Positions 39,140 through 48,621 of a DNA stretch of 64,000 bases are shown here, in pieces. Below the pieces are notes generated by a model, which worked only from the letters and a program-made list of their open reading frames with translations, ran no database searches and was not told the origin of the DNA. This DNA is from Campylobacter lanienae NCTC 13004 (GTDB lineage Bacteria; Campylobacterota; Campylobacteria; Campylobacterales; Campylobacteraceae). The translations under genes were made by a program, and so were the position numbers. Where the stretch lies: contig NZ_CP015578.1 of assembly GCF_002139935.1 (NCBI RefSeq), positions 62,001 to 126,000 of the forward strand. The letters are read 5' to 3'. How positions within the stretch are numbered: position 1 is the stretch's first letter; every line of letters starts with the position of its first letter.

Positions 39140-39288
39140 TCACTCCATTTCAATACTTTTCTTAAACTTTCACAAATCATCAAAAAGCCCTAAAAATCGG
39201 ATTTTAGAACTGATTTAAGCTTTCATTTGATATCGTTTCATTTCAGTTATTTTCACCCAAAGGAATACCCAAGGATACCCAAATGAAA

Positions 39289-39520
39289 ATGAAAAACTTC
39301 ACAACAGACAGCCAACTAAAATCTATCACCCTACCACAAAACGCAAAAGAGCTAATAATAAAAGATAAGAAGCACACGCAACATAATAGTAAGAATTCGC
39401 CCAAATAGCAAGACTTTTATCTTTAGAATTAAAATCAATGATAAGATTAAAAAGCACACAATAGGCCAATATCCGCTAATCTCGCTAGCCCACCGCAAGG
39501 CCAAAAAAGCCAATATCTAG
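39289..39520 (+). pseudogene. Decayed tyrosine integrase, N-terminal arm-binding domain only
   Basis: The frame from ATG 39289 gives a typical integrase start (K-N-F-T, then L-K-S-I-T-L-P) and stops near 39405. A shifted frame from 39410 continues the family with K-T-F-I-F-R-I-K-I-N, then H-T-I-G-Q-Y-P-L-I-S-L-A-H and A-K-K-A, ending at a stop at 39520. This is the DUF4102-type N-terminus of phage/island integrases, broken by a frameshift and lacking the catalytic domain. Its position 150 bases after tRNA-Leu on the same strand is the usual place for an island integrase. Confidence 0.78.
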
Positions 39521-39773
39521 ATATAAATTTTCAAATTTCTAAATTACTTCCAAAAATCATTTTAAATTTAGTTTAAAATCCCTTTTATATCATTTAATGG
39601 CTATGAAATCACAATAGGCAAAATAGCAAATTTATACTAGATTAAGCTAAATCAAATTTCAAATTTAAATTAATGAAATTCGTCACATATAAAAATATAA
39701 ATATTAAGAAAAATTTATGTTTATGGCGAGTATAATAACTAATTTTTATTATAAAATAAATTTAATTCATATA

Positions 39774-39809
39774 ATTAAATTATATTGATTAAATTATATT
39801 GATTAAATT
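39774..39809 (+). repeat. 14-base tandem repeat upstream of the carbonic anhydrase gene
   Basis: ATTAAATTATATTG occurs at 39774-39787 and 39788-39801, followed by a partial third copy to 39809. It lies about 30-65 bases before the start codon, in promoter position, so copy-number change could alter expression. Confidence 0.75.
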
Positions 39810-39837
39810 TATTTTAAATTCACCCTAAGGAGAAATT

Positions 39838-40581
39838 ATGAGATTTTTAGTTATTTTACTTTTTGGTTTTTTAATTGGTGCGAGTGGTTCTAATACTCAT
39901 CATGGTGCGCCACATTGGGGTTATAGCGGTGATGGATCGCCAGAGCATTGGGGAGATTTGGCGGATGAATTTCGCACCTGTAAATATGGCAAAAATCAAT
40001 CACCAATTGATATAGCTCAAACTACGAAATCTACGCTACAAAAGCCTATATTTGATTATAAAAATAGCCCAAAAGAGCTTATCAATAACGGACACACTTT
40101 ACAAGTGAACTTCAATCCAGGTAGCACCCTAACATTTCAAAACAAAAAATTCGAGCTTTTACAGATGCATTTTCACACGCCATCAGAATATACTTTTGAT
40201 AAAAAGCACTATCCTATGGTAGCTCATTTAGTTCATAAGGCTAGTGATGAAGAGCTTTTGGTATTGGCGATTATGTTTGATAAAGGCGATGAAAATCCTG
40301 TGATTAAAGAGATTTGGGCAGACGCACCTACTAAGGTTGGAGAGAGTAGAAAACTAGCGAATTTAGCCTTAAACGACCTAGTCAAAAATCTTCAAAATTA
40401 TATTGAGCTAGTTGGCTCACTTACTACGCCACCATGCTCTGAGGGTGTGATTTGGCTAATAAATAAAGATAACGCCTTTGCTTCAGATGAACAGATTAAA
40501 TTTTTTACTAATATAATAGGTCAAAACAACCGTCCAACCCAAGATATCAATGGCCGAAAAATCCTAGAAGTATCTAAATAA
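39838..40581 (+). CDS. cah: Alpha-class carbonic anhydrase, periplasmic
   Basis: This 247-residue enzyme has a signal peptide (1-17). Alpha-CA blocks are clear: H-W-G-Y-S-G near the N-terminus, N-Q-S-P-I-D-I, the zinc-ligand strand Q-M-H-F-H-T-P-S-E-Y, A-H-L-V-H with the third His, and S-L-T-T-P-P-C-S-E-G-V. It hydrates CO2 to bicarbonate in the periplasm, which aids acid tolerance and CO2 use in capnophilic Campylobacterota. AAGGAG precedes the ATG at 39838. Confidence 0.95.
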   Translation: MRFLVILLFGFLIGASGSNTHHGAPHWGYSGDGSPEHWGDLADEFRTCKYGKNQSPIDIAQTTKSTLQKPIFDYKNSPKELINNGHTLQVNFNPGSTLTFQNKKFELLQMHFHTPSEYTFDKKHYPMVAHLVHKASDEELLVLAIMFDKGDENPVIKEIWADAPTKVGESRKLANLALNDLVKNLQNYIELVGSLTTPPCSEGVIWLINKDNAFASDEQIKFFTNIIGQNNRPTQDINGRKILEVSK

Positions 40582-40615
40582 ATTTATAATCCATCCTTAA
40601 GCCACCACTCAACAA

Positions 40616-40632
40616 CCGCCCAATTCGGGCGG
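40616..40632 (+). terminator. GC-rich hairpin after the carbonic anhydrase gene
   Basis: CCGCCC (40616-40621) pairs with GGGCGG (40627-40632) across a 5-base loop, 35 bases after the stop codon. No T run follows directly. It is the strongest GC stem in this region. Confidence 0.5.
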
Positions 40633-40945
40633 CCTCCTATTACTATCAGCCGCTAACACCGGCGAATTTTTTGCCATTGTCAAATTTCACCGCCAAATTC
40701 CGCCGTAGTATTCAAAAATGCCACCCACAAAGAGCAAATTCCACCACCGCACCCAAAAACACCACCCACAAAAATTCGCCACCCAACCCTAAAAACGCTA
40801 CACAAAAAGCCAAATTTAACTCCGCAAAAAGCCAAATTTCATATCTATCCACACAAAATCAGATTAAAATATTGTAATTTAATCAATGAAAATATATAAT
40901 ACAAGCCAAAAAACGCTATCAAAATCAAATTTAAAGGCAATCAAA
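40633..40945. other. C-rich, G-poor intergenic stretch before hsdM
   Basis: The plus strand is markedly rich in C and A and poor in G, with repeated CCACC, CACCC and GCCAAATTT words. An open frame at 40671-40877 has a biased, repetitive composition and no ribosome binding site, so I do not call it a gene. The hsdM ribosome binding site AAAGG lies at 40933-40937. Confidence 0.5.
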
Positions 40946-42541
40946 ATGGCAAGCAACCACCAAAGAGAAGAATTACATAAAGCGATATGGTCCATCGCTG
41001 ATGATTTGAGAGGTTCAGTAGATGGCTGGGATTTTAAGCAGTATGTGCTAGGTATTATGTTTTATAGATATATATCAGAAAATATAGCAAATTATATAAA
41101 TGAAGGGGAGAGAGCAGCAGGCGAAGCTACTTTTGATTATGCGAATTTAAAAGATTGCGAGGCCGAATTTGAAAGGGATAATCTTGTCACAGAAAAGGGA
41201 TTTTTCATTCGTCCTTCAGAGTTGTTTTGTAATGTGATTAAATCAGCTAAAAGCGATAGCGCTACATTCACAGATAGCGAGGGCAAAACTAAAAATATAA
41301 AAGATAATTTAAATGAATATTTAGAAATGATATTTAACAATATCGAAAACTCCGCCAAAGGCACGCAGAGTGAAGATGACTTTTCTGGGTTATTTGATGA
41401 TATAGATGTCAATAGCAATAAGCTAGGCGCCACAGTTGCTAAAAGAAATGAAAAACTTCTAAAAATATTAGATGGAATAGCTGGGATAAATTTAGACTAT
41501 AAGGATAATGATATAGACGCATTTGGGGATGCTTATGAGTTTTTAATGTCCATGTATGCTTCAAATGCTGGTAAATCAGGTGGAGAGTTCTACACACCAC
41601 AAGAGGTTAGCGAACTACTTACCAAACTCGCTATTTTGGATAAAAAAGAGGTTAATAAGGTTTATGATCCAGCTTGTGGAAGCGGGTCATTGCTTTTGAA
41701 ATCTGCGAAAATTTTAGGCAAAGAAAATGTAAGAAACGGCTTTTATGGTCAAGAGATAAATTTGACTACCTATAACCTTTGTAGGATTAATATGTTTTTA
41801 CACGATATTGGTTATGATAAATTTAACATAGCTTGCGAAGATACTTTGACCATGCCTAAACACTGGGATGATGAGCCATTTGAGGTGATAGTATCTAATC
41901 CGCCATACTCTATCAAATGGGCTGGAGATGATAATGCTATTTTGATAAATGATGAGCGCTACTCTCCGGCTGGAGTTTTAGCGCCCAAATCAAAAGCGGA
42001 TTTTGCCTTTATAATGCACTCATTATCGTGGCTAGCATCTAATGGCACAGCTTCTATAGTATGCTTTCCTGGGATATTATATCGAGGCGGAGCAGAACAA
42101 AAGATTAGAAGATATTTAATTGATAATAATTTTATAGACTCGATTATCCAACTACCTGATAATCTCTTTTTTGGGACAAGTATAGCAACTTGTATAATGG
42201 TATTAAAAAAGGGTAAAAAAGATAATAGCACACTCTTTATAAACGCTTCCAAAGAGTGCGTCAAAGTAACTAATAACAATAGATTAACCGATAAAAATAT
42301 AGATAATATAGTTAAAATATTTAAAGATAGAAAAGATATTAACCACATTGCCAAATTAATCCCAAATAAAGAGATAACAGACAATAACTACAATCTATCA
42401 GTATCAACCTATGTAGAACAAGAAGACACAAGAGAAAAAATAGATATAGTAAAGCTAAATAATGAAATAGCCCAAATAGTAGCTAGAGAAAACGAGCTTC
42501 GCAAGGAAATAGATAAAATCATCTTAGAAATCGAGGCGTAA
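40946..42541 (+). CDS. hsdM: Type I restriction-modification DNA methyltransferase subunit
   Basis: This 531-residue HsdM has a helical N-terminal domain, then the N6-adenine methylase core with motif I D-P-A-C-G-S-G-S-L-L (SAM binding) and motif IV S-N-P-P-Y (catalysis), followed by a coiled C-terminus that contacts HsdS. ATG at 40946, with AAAGG upstream, is chosen over an earlier in-frame start at 40886 because it gives the usual N-terminus (M-A-S-N-H-Q-R-E-E-L). It methylates the sequence defined by HsdS. hsdS follows after 3 bases. Confidence 0.95.
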   Translation: MASNHQREELHKAIWSIADDLRGSVDGWDFKQYVLGIMFYRYISENIANYINEGERAAGEATFDYANLKDCEAEFERDNLVTEKGFFIRPSELFCNVIKSAKSDSATFTDSEGKTKNIKDNLNEYLEMIFNNIENSAKGTQSEDDFSGLFDDIDVNSNKLGATVAKRNEKLLKILDGIAGINLDYKDNDIDAFGDAYEFLMSMYASNAGKSGGEFYTPQEVSELLTKLAILDKKEVNKVYDPACGSGSLLLKSAKILGKENVRNGFYGQEINLTTYNLCRINMFLHDIGYDKFNIACEDTLTMPKHWDDEPFEVIVSNPPYSIKWAGDDNAILINDERYSPAGVLAPKSKADFAFIMHSLSWLASNGTASIVCFPGILYRGGAEQKIRRYLIDNNFIDSIIQLPDNLFFGTSIATCIMVLKKGKKDNSTLFINASKECVKVTNNNRLTDKNIDNIVKIFKDRKDINHIAKLIPNKEITDNNYNLSVSTYVEQEDTREKIDIVKLNNEIAQIVARENELRKEIDKIILEIEA

Positions 42542-42544
42542 TCT

Positions 42545-43699
42545 GTGAGTAAATTAGAAGAATTAATCAATAAATTATGCCCGAATGGGGTGGAATTTAA
42601 AAAAATTGAAGAAGTATGTGATAATGTTTTTGCTGGTGGTACACCAAGAACATCAAATAAAGATTATTATGGCGGAAATATTCCTTGGCTAAGATCAGGT
42701 GAGATAAATTTTAATATAATAGATGATGCTGAAATTAAAATTACAGAAAAAGGCCTTAATGAATCTTCTGCAAAATGGATAAAGGAATATTCTGTTTTAA
42801 TTGCAATGACTGGGGCGACAGTTGCTAGGAGTGCCGTTAATATAAAAAGAATAACTGCAAATCAATCTGTATGCGCAATGGAACCTTCTGAAATAGTTAA
42901 TTATAAATTTTTATATTATTATGTAGAAAGTATGTATAACAATATAAAAGGAATGGCTCAAGGTGCTTTAACAAGTATAAATCTATCAATTATAAAATCA
43001 ATAAGTATTCCTGTGCCTCCGTTGGAAGTGCAATGTGAAATTGTCCGTATATTGGATAATTTCACATTGCTTTCAGCAGAGCTTTCAGCAGAGCTTTCAG
43101 CTAGGCAAAAGCAATATGAGTATTATTCAAAAGAATTATTCAATTTTAATGATGATGTTGAATTTATTAGTTTAGAATCAATTGCGGATATAGGTACGGG
43201 TAGTAGTAATACAAATGAAGCAGTTGAAGATGGACAATATCCATTTTATGTTCGTTCTCAACAAGTGTATTATAAAAATAATTATGAGTACGATGATAAT
43301 TCTATAATAACATCAGGTGATGGAGTAGGAGTTGGAAAAATATTTCATTACACTGATGGAAAATATGCATTACATCAAAGAGCATACAGAATTAATATAA
43401 CAAACAATAAAGTAAATTCAAAATATTTTTATTATTATATGAAGTCAACATTTTATGATTATATACAAAAAAATGCTTTTAATTCTTCTGTAACATCTAT
43501 TAGGAGACCTATGTTAAATAAGTATCCAATACCTATACTATCATTAGAAAAACAAAATAAGATAGTAAATATTTTAGAAAAATTTGACAAATTATGTAAC
43601 GACCTTTCTGAAGGTCTTCCCGCTGAAATAGAAGCAAGAAAAAAGCAATATGAGTATTATAGAGATAAATTATTAACTTTTAAGGAGTTAAAAAGTTAA
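42545..43699 (+). CDS. hsdS: Type I restriction-modification specificity subunit
   Basis: This 384-residue protein has two target-recognition domains (about 1-165 and 200-345), each followed by a conserved helical spacer with the matching motif A-R-Q/K-K-Q-Y-E-Y-Y (about 184-194 and 365-377). The central spacer contains the tetrapeptide S-A-E-L repeated in tandem, encoded by 12-base repeats at 43070. It defines the bipartite DNA site and scaffolds HsdM and HsdR. The GTG start at 42545 lies 3 bases after hsdM. Confidence 0.93.
   Translation: MSKLEELINKLCPNGVEFKKIEEVCDNVFAGGTPRTSNKDYYGGNIPWLRSGEINFNIIDDAEIKITEKGLNESSAKWIKEYSVLIAMTGATVARSAVNIKRITANQSVCAMEPSEIVNYKFLYYYVESMYNNIKGMAQGALTSINLSIIKSISIPVPPLEVQCEIVRILDNFTLLSAELSAELSARQKQYEYYSKELFNFNDDVEFISLESIADIGTGSSNTNEAVEDGQYPFYVRSQQVYYKNNYEYDDNSIITSGDGVGVGKIFHYTDGKYALHQRAYRINITNNKVNSKYFYYYMKSTFYDYIQKNAFNSSVTSIRRPMLNKYPIPILSLEKQNKIVNILEKFDKLCNDLSEGLPAEIEARKKQYEYYRDKLLTFKELKS
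43070..43101 (+). repeat. 12-base tandem repeat in the hsdS central spacer
   Basis: CTTTCAGCAGAG occurs twice (43070-43081, 43082-43093) with a partial third copy (CTTTCAGC). In-frame gain or loss would add or remove four residues in the helix that separates the two recognition domains. Confidence 0.85.
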
Positions 43700-43719
43700 T
43701 AAATGAAAGATAAGAAAGG

Positions 43720-44736
43720 ATGATTTTGGAAGAAAATAGCATTATAATCTATACGCCAGAAGATGGTAGCACTAAAATAGATGTTAGATTAATCGATGAA
43801 ACAGTGTGGTTGTCGCAACAACAAATGGCAGTTTTGTATGATACAACTAAGCAAAATATAAGTTTGCATATAAAAAATATTTTTGAAGAAGGAGAGTTAA
43901 ACGAAAGCTCAACTATCAAGGAAATCTTGACAGTTCAAAAAGAAGGCAATAGAAATGTTGAAAGAAATGTAAAATATTATAATTTAGATATGATAATTTC
44001 ACTTGGATATAGGATAAAATCCAAAGTAGCAACTAATTTTAGAAGATGGGCGACTCAAAAGTTAAAAGAGTATTTGATAAAAGGTTTTACTATAGATGAT
44101 GAAAGACTAAAAGGAAATGGCGGTGGGAGCTATTGGAAAGAATTATTAGATAGAATTAGAGATATTCGTTCTTCTGAAAAAGTGCTTTATAGACAAGTTT
44201 TGGATCTTTATGCGACTAGTGTTGATTATGATCCAAAAAGCGAAGAATCAATCGAATTTTTTAAAATAGTACAAAACAAGCTACATTATGCTACACATGG
44301 TCATACCGCAGCTGAGATTATTTATCAAAGAGCTGATGCCAAAAAAGAATTTATGGGATTAAAAAATTTTAAAGGCAAATTTCCTGTGTGGAGTGATGCA
44401 AAAATAGCCAAAAATTACTTAGATGAAAATGAATTAAAAGTTTTGAATAATCTAGTTTCAGGTTATTTTGATTTAGCAGAAATCAATGCTTTTGAACATA
44501 AACCAATGTATATGAGTGATTATATTTCAATGTTAGACTCCGTGCTTACATCTGGAAACAGACAAATATTAACCGGTGCGGGAAATATAAGCCACGAACA
44601 AGCTTTAAAAAAAGCTAAAAACGAATATTTAAAATACCAAAATAACGAACTATCCCCAGTTGAAAAAGAGTATATAAAAAGTTTAAAAAAAGCCGAAAAA
44701 GAAGCTAAAAATCAAATAAGAAAAATAGGAAAATAA
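43720..44736 (+). CDS. RhuM family protein inserted in the type I RM locus
   Basis: This 338-residue soluble protein has the RhuM/virulence-protein pattern: E-x-T-V-W-L-S-Q-Q-Q-M-A-V-L-Y near residues 28-42, a helix-turn-helix-like segment, and Y-Y-N-L-D-M-I-I-S-L-G-Y-R-I-K-S. A long C-terminal helical region follows, with H-x-x-T-A-A-E. RhuM genes are often found inside type I RM loci, and extra genes between hsdS and hsdR are known in Campylobacter; function is unknown. ATG at 43720 lies within the AAAGGA-like site, so TTG at 43726 is an alternative start. Confidence 0.85.
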   Translation: MILEENSIIIYTPEDGSTKIDVRLIDETVWLSQQQMAVLYDTTKQNISLHIKNIFEEGELNESSTIKEILTVQKEGNRNVERNVKYYNLDMIISLGYRIKSKVATNFRRWATQKLKEYLIKGFTIDDERLKGNGGGSYWKELLDRIRDIRSSEKVLYRQVLDLYATSVDYDPKSEESIEFFKIVQNKLHYATHGHTAAEIIYQRADAKKEFMGLKNFKGKFPVWSDAKIAKNYLDENELKVLNNLVSGYFDLAEINAFEHKPMYMSDYISMLDSVLTSGNRQILTGAGNISHEQALKKAKNEYLKYQNNELSPVEKEYIKSLKKAEKEAKNQIRKIGK

Positions 44737-44737
44737 T

Positions 44738-47700
44738 ATGAATAAATACAATATAGTTATGGAAATGAGCAATTCTACTGTGGTGGCTGAGTATGAGCCA
44801 TTAAAGAAAAAATCTGATAGTTATCAAAGCGAAGCAGCCTTAGAAAATGAATTTATAAAAATGCTTAGTGAGCAAGGCTATGAATATCTAAAAATCAATG
44901 ATTCAAAGGCACTTATCAGTAACCTTAGAGCTCAATTAGAGATATTAAATGATTATAAATTTAGTGATAATGAATGGGATAGATTTTATAAAAATAGTAT
45001 CGCTAATAACAATGATGGAATAGTCCAAAAAACCAAAAAAATCCAAGAAGATCATATCCAAGTATTAAAAAAAGATGATGGAACGAGTAGAAATATCTAT
45101 CTAATTGATAAGAAAAATATCCATAATAATATATTACAAGTTATTAACCAATATGTAGAAAAGGGCGGAAACTATGAAAATCGCTATGATGTTTCGATTT
45201 TGGTCAATGGATTGCCTTTGATTCATATAGAGTTAAAAAGACGGGGAGTAGCCTTAAAAGAAGCATTTAATCAGATTAATAGATATCAAAGAGATAGCTT
45301 CTGGGCTGGTAGTGGGCTATATGAGTATATACAAATATTTGTAATTTCAAATGGCACAAATACAAAATACTATTCTAACACCACAAGAGAGAGCCATATA
45401 AAAGAAAAAACCCAAACACAAAATAGAAGCAAGAAAACAAGCAATAGCTTTGAATTTACTTCATACTGGGCTGATGCGAGTAATAAGGTAATACCCGATT
45501 TAGTGGATTTTACTAAGACATTTTTTTCAAAGCATACGATACTAAATATATTAACCAAATATTGCGTATTTACGGCTGAAGAGTTATTGCTGGTGATGCG
45601 TCCATATCAAATAGCCGCCACTGAAAGAATACTAAATAAAATTCAAATAAGCACAAATTATAAAAAAATGGGAACGATAGAAGCTGGTGGCTACATATGG
45701 CATACCACAGGCTCTGGCAAGACCTTGACATCATTTAAGACCGCTCAACTAGCAAGTAAATTAGACTATATAGATAAGGTGCTGTTTGTAGTTGATAGAA
45801 AAGATTTGGATTATCAGACGATGCGAGAGTATGATAGGTTCGAAAAGGGTGCGGCAAATGGCAATAGAAATACCAAAATACTACAAAAACAGATTGAAGA
45901 TGATAACGCTAAAATCATAGTTACAACTATCCAAAAGTTAAGCGAATTTGTAAAAAGAAACCCCAAACATCCGGCATTTCAAAAGCATTTGGTTTTGATA
46001 TTTGATGAGTGCCATAGATCGCAGTTTGGTGGTATGCATATATCGATAGCTAAGAGCTTTAAGAATTATCATCTATTTGGATTTACAGGAACGCCGATTT
46101 TTGCTAAAAATGCTACTAATAAATCAAATCCTAATTTTTGTACCACTGAGCAAGCCTTTGGGGATAAGCTACATACTTATACTATTGTGGATGCTATAAA
46201 TGATGGGAATGTCTTGCCATTTAGAATTGATTATGTAAATACGATTAAGAAAAAAGATGAAATAAAAGACAAAGAAGTCGCAAGAATCGATGAGGCAGGG
46301 GCATTGGCAGATGACAAGAGGGTTAAAAAAATAGTTGAATATATAATAGAGCATTTTGACCAAAAGACAAAAAGAAGCTCATATTATGATTTAAAAGGTC
46401 AAAGAATGAGTGGATTTAACTCGATGTTTGCGGTCGCTTCGATTGAGATGGCTAAAAAATATTATTTGGAATTTAAAAAGCAATTAGAAGAAAAGCAAAA
46501 AGATTTAACCATCGCTACGATATTCTCTTTTTCAGCTAATGAAGAAGACAGGGCCGATGGAATAATAGACGATGAGGGATTTGAGACGGAGCTATTGGAT
46601 AAAAGCTCAAGAGAGTTTTTGGATTTTGCTATAAGCGAATACAATAAAAAATTTAAAACAAATTTCTCATCTGAAGGCAATGGATTTCAAGACTATTATA
46701 AGGATCTATCTGATAAGGTTAAGAAAAGAGAAGTTGATTTATTGATCGTTGTTAATATGTTTTTGACAGGATTTGACGCTACTACGCTAAATACATTATG
46801 GGTGGATAAAAACCTAAAACAACATGGATTGATACAAGCATTTTCAAGAACAAATCGGATATTAAATTCTGTAAAATCCTATGGAAATATCGTATGTTTT
46901 AGAGATTTACAGGACGAGACAAATGACGCAATAGCCCTATTTGGCGATAAAAATGCGAGCGGGATAGTGCTGCTAAGATCTTTTGAAGATTACTATTATG
47001 GATATGATGATGACAAAAAGCATATTATGGGCTATGAAGAAAAAATAGCCCAGCTTATCCAAAAGTATCCGCCAGACGAGCAAATCATAGGAGAATCAGC
47101 CAAAAGGGATTTTATAATCTCCTTTGGTAGCATTCTAAGACTGAGAAATATCCTATCATCATTTGACAAATTCAAAGGCATGGAGATACTAAGCGAAGAG
47201 GATTTTCGAGATTACCTTAGCGAATATGAAGATCTCAATGATGAGTTCAAATCAAAATCAGAAGATAGCGAAAGTATAAAAGATGATTTGGTATTTGAGA
47301 TGGAGCTTGTAAGGCAATTAGAGGTAAATATAGATTATATTTTAATGCTAGTTACAAAATACCATAAATCAAATTGTAAAAACCAAGAGATACGAAGCTC
47401 AATCGATAAAGCGATTAGAGCAAGCATGTCATTAAGATCCAAAAAAGATCTAATAGATGGATTTATCAATAAAATTAACGCCGATACAGATGTAATGACA
47501 GATTGGGCGAAATTTGTCAAAGAACAAAAGGAGAGCGATCTAAAAGATTTAATAAAAGATGAAAATTTAAAAGAGAGCGAGACGAGAAAGTTTATAGATA
47601 GCTCTTTTAGAGATGGTCAAGTCAAAACAATAGGAACAGATATAGAAAAAATACTACCACCTATGGGTAGATTTAACGGTGGCAATAGAAATGAAAGAAA

Positions 47701-47761
47701 ACAAGCAATAATCGAAAAATTATTGAAATTCTTTGATAAATATTTTGGATTGGGTATATAA
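44738..47761 (+). CDS. hsdR: Type I restriction endonuclease, motor and nuclease subunit
   Basis: This 1007-residue HsdR begins with a nuclease domain (1-260) containing L-P-L-I-H-I-E-L-K-R-R, the PD-(D/E)xK-type active site. A superfamily 2 translocase follows, with Walker A H-T-T-G-S-G-K-T (about 322-329), D-E-C-H-R-S (motif II), T-G-T-P-I and the late V-N-M-F-L-T-G-F-D and Q-A-F-S-R-T-N-R motifs. The C-terminal helical region binds the methylase core. It cleaves unmodified foreign DNA at a distance after translocation. The full length is intact. Confidence 0.95.
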   Translation: MNKYNIVMEMSNSTVVAEYEPLKKKSDSYQSEAALENEFIKMLSEQGYEYLKINDSKALISNLRAQLEILNDYKFSDNEWDRFYKNSIANNNDGIVQKTKKIQEDHIQVLKKDDGTSRNIYLIDKKNIHNNILQVINQYVEKGGNYENRYDVSILVNGLPLIHIELKRRGVALKEAFNQINRYQRDSFWAGSGLYEYIQIFVISNGTNTKYYSNTTRESHIKEKTQTQNRSKKTSNSFEFTSYWADASNKVIPDLVDFTKTFFSKHTILNILTKYCVFTAEELLLVMRPYQIAATERILNKIQISTNYKKMGTIEAGGYIWHTTGSGKTLTSFKTAQLASKLDYIDKVLFVVDRKDLDYQTMREYDRFEKGAANGNRNTKILQKQIEDDNAKIIVTTIQKLSEFVKRNPKHPAFQKHLVLIFDECHRSQFGGMHISIAKSFKNYHLFGFTGTPIFAKNATNKSNPNFCTTEQAFGDKLHTYTIVDAINDGNVLPFRIDYVNTIKKKDEIKDKEVARIDEAGALADDKRVKKIVEYIIEHFDQKTKRSSYYDLKGQRMSGFNSMFAVASIEMAKKYYLEFKKQLEEKQKDLTIATIFSFSANEEDRADGIIDDEGFETELLDKSSREFLDFAISEYNKKFKTNFSSEGNGFQDYYKDLSDKVKKREVDLLIVVNMFLTGFDATTLNTLWVDKNLKQHGLIQAFSRTNRILNSVKSYGNIVCFRDLQDETNDAIALFGDKNASGIVLLRSFEDYYYGYDDDKKHIMGYEEKIAQLIQKYPPDEQIIGESAKRDFIISFGSILRLRNILSSFDKFKGMEILSEEDFRDYLSEYEDLNDEFKSKSEDSESIKDDLVFEMELVRQLEVNIDYILMLVTKYHKSNCKNQEIRSSIDKAIRASMSLRSKKDLIDGFINKINADTDVMTDWAKFVKEQKESDLKDLIKDENLKESETRKFIDSSFRDGQVKTIGTDIEKILPPMGRFNGGNRNERKQAIIEKLLKFFDKYFGLGI

Positions 47762-47929
47762 AGGTGGATTTTAAAGGGATATTAGGCTAAATGCGAAAAA
47801 TCGTGAAATTTATACTTTTTGGCGTGGTTTGGCTATTTTATAGGTAAAATTTGGATTTTGTATTAAAAATCTTAATTTATTAATAATTTTTGGTTATAAT
47901 AAATCATACTTCAATTTTAAAGGAAAATT

Positions 47930-48475
47930 ATGAAAAAATTTGGTTTTGTAGCATCTGCTTTGATGCTTGCTAGCTCTAGTTTATTAGCGGCTAATATGAC
48001 AATTTTTGATCCTAAAAGTGTAGATCACATTGAGATCAAAGTTGATTTACTAGGACAAGACAAAAACACTCCAGTAGGTAGCGTAATAGCGGTTAAAACA
48101 AATTACGGCGTGGCGTTTTTCCCAGATCTTAAAGGCTTAGAGCCAGGCTTACACGGATTTCATGTCCATGCAAATCCTGATTGTGGCGCAACTGACAAGG
48201 GCTTAGGTATGAAAGCCGGCGGCCACTGGGATCCAGCAAATAGTGGTAATCACTCTTTACCTTGGGATGACAAAGGCCACAAAGGCGACTTACCAGCACT
48301 ATATGTAGCGTCTGATGGCACTGCGACAAATCCTGTTTTATCTCCTAAAATCAAAGATTTAAGCGAGTTAAAAGACCACTCTTTGATGGTTCATATCGGT
48401 GGTGACAATCACAGCGACCATCCAAAAGCACTTGGCGGCGGCGGCGCTAGAATGGCGTGTGGCGTTATTAAATAA
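47930..48475 (+). CDS. sodC: Copper/zinc superoxide dismutase, periplasmic
   Basis: This 181-residue enzyme has a signal peptide (1-20). It carries the Cu/Zn-SOD motifs: G-F-H-V-H-A-N (copper ligands), G-G-H-W-D-P (bridging region), D-L-P-A-L-Y-V, and the C-terminal [10 protein letters not shown] with the electrostatic-loop Arg and disulfide Cys. It detoxifies periplasmic superoxide, for example from host phagocytes. TATAAT lies at 47895-47900 and AAAGGA before the ATG. A clear terminator follows. Confidence 0.95.
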   Translation: MKKFGFVASALMLASSSLLAANMTIFDPKSVDHIEIKVDLLGQDKNTPVGSVIAVKTNYGVAFFPDLKGLEPGLHGFHVHANPDCGATDKGLGMKAGGHWDPANSGNHSLPWDDKGHKGDLPALYVASDGTATNPVLSPKIKDLSELKDHSLMVHIGGDNHSDHPKALGGGGARMACGVIK

Positions 48476-48478
48476 ACC

Positions 48479-48503
48479 TTTAAGCCCTTTTTTAGGGCTT
48501 AAA
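48479..48503 (+). terminator. Intrinsic terminator after sodC
   Basis: TTTAAGCCC (48479-48487) pairs perfectly with GGGCTTAAA (48495-48503) around a T-rich loop, 3 bases after the stop codon. It would stop sodC transcription and separate it from the convergent cdt operon. Confidence 0.8.
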
Positions 48504-48621
48504 ACACGAATTTTTATTATTAATTTATTCTTGATCCGCCATAAAAAATATAAAAATCTCTTGAAAAATAAAACTAATCGTTAATTACCGCACTTTTAAT
48601 CTGTAATCTACCTATCTTAAC

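Larger units (their letters stand above)
39140..39837. other. Intergenic region holding an integrase remnant and AT-rich tandem repeats
   Basis: After tRNA-Leu come about 140 bases of non-coding sequence with short CCCAA-rich repeats just before the integrase remnant (39289-39520). About 300 AT-rich bases before the carbonic anhydrase gene follow. Apart from the remnant and a 14-base tandem repeat at 39774-39809 I see no further gene. Confidence 0.6.

Noticed and set aside
38940..39143. Minus-strand frame across two tRNA genes
   Set aside because: It is antisense to tRNA-Arg and tRNA-Leu, whose structures explain the sequence; such frames are a common annotation artefact.
40671..40877. Open reading frame of 68 codons before hsdM
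   Set aside because: The product is a Lys/Asn/Thr/Pro-rich low-complexity string caused by C- and A-rich DNA, with no ribosome binding site.
47791..47847. 18-codon frame encoding a short hydrophobic peptide after hsdR
   Set aside because: The spacing to the nearest ribosome binding site is poor and no partner or family is visible; kept only as a note.
39140..48600. Second copy of the tRNA-Leu 3' end as the far attachment site of the island
   Set aside because: I looked for the tRNA end sequence downstream and did not find a copy in the window.
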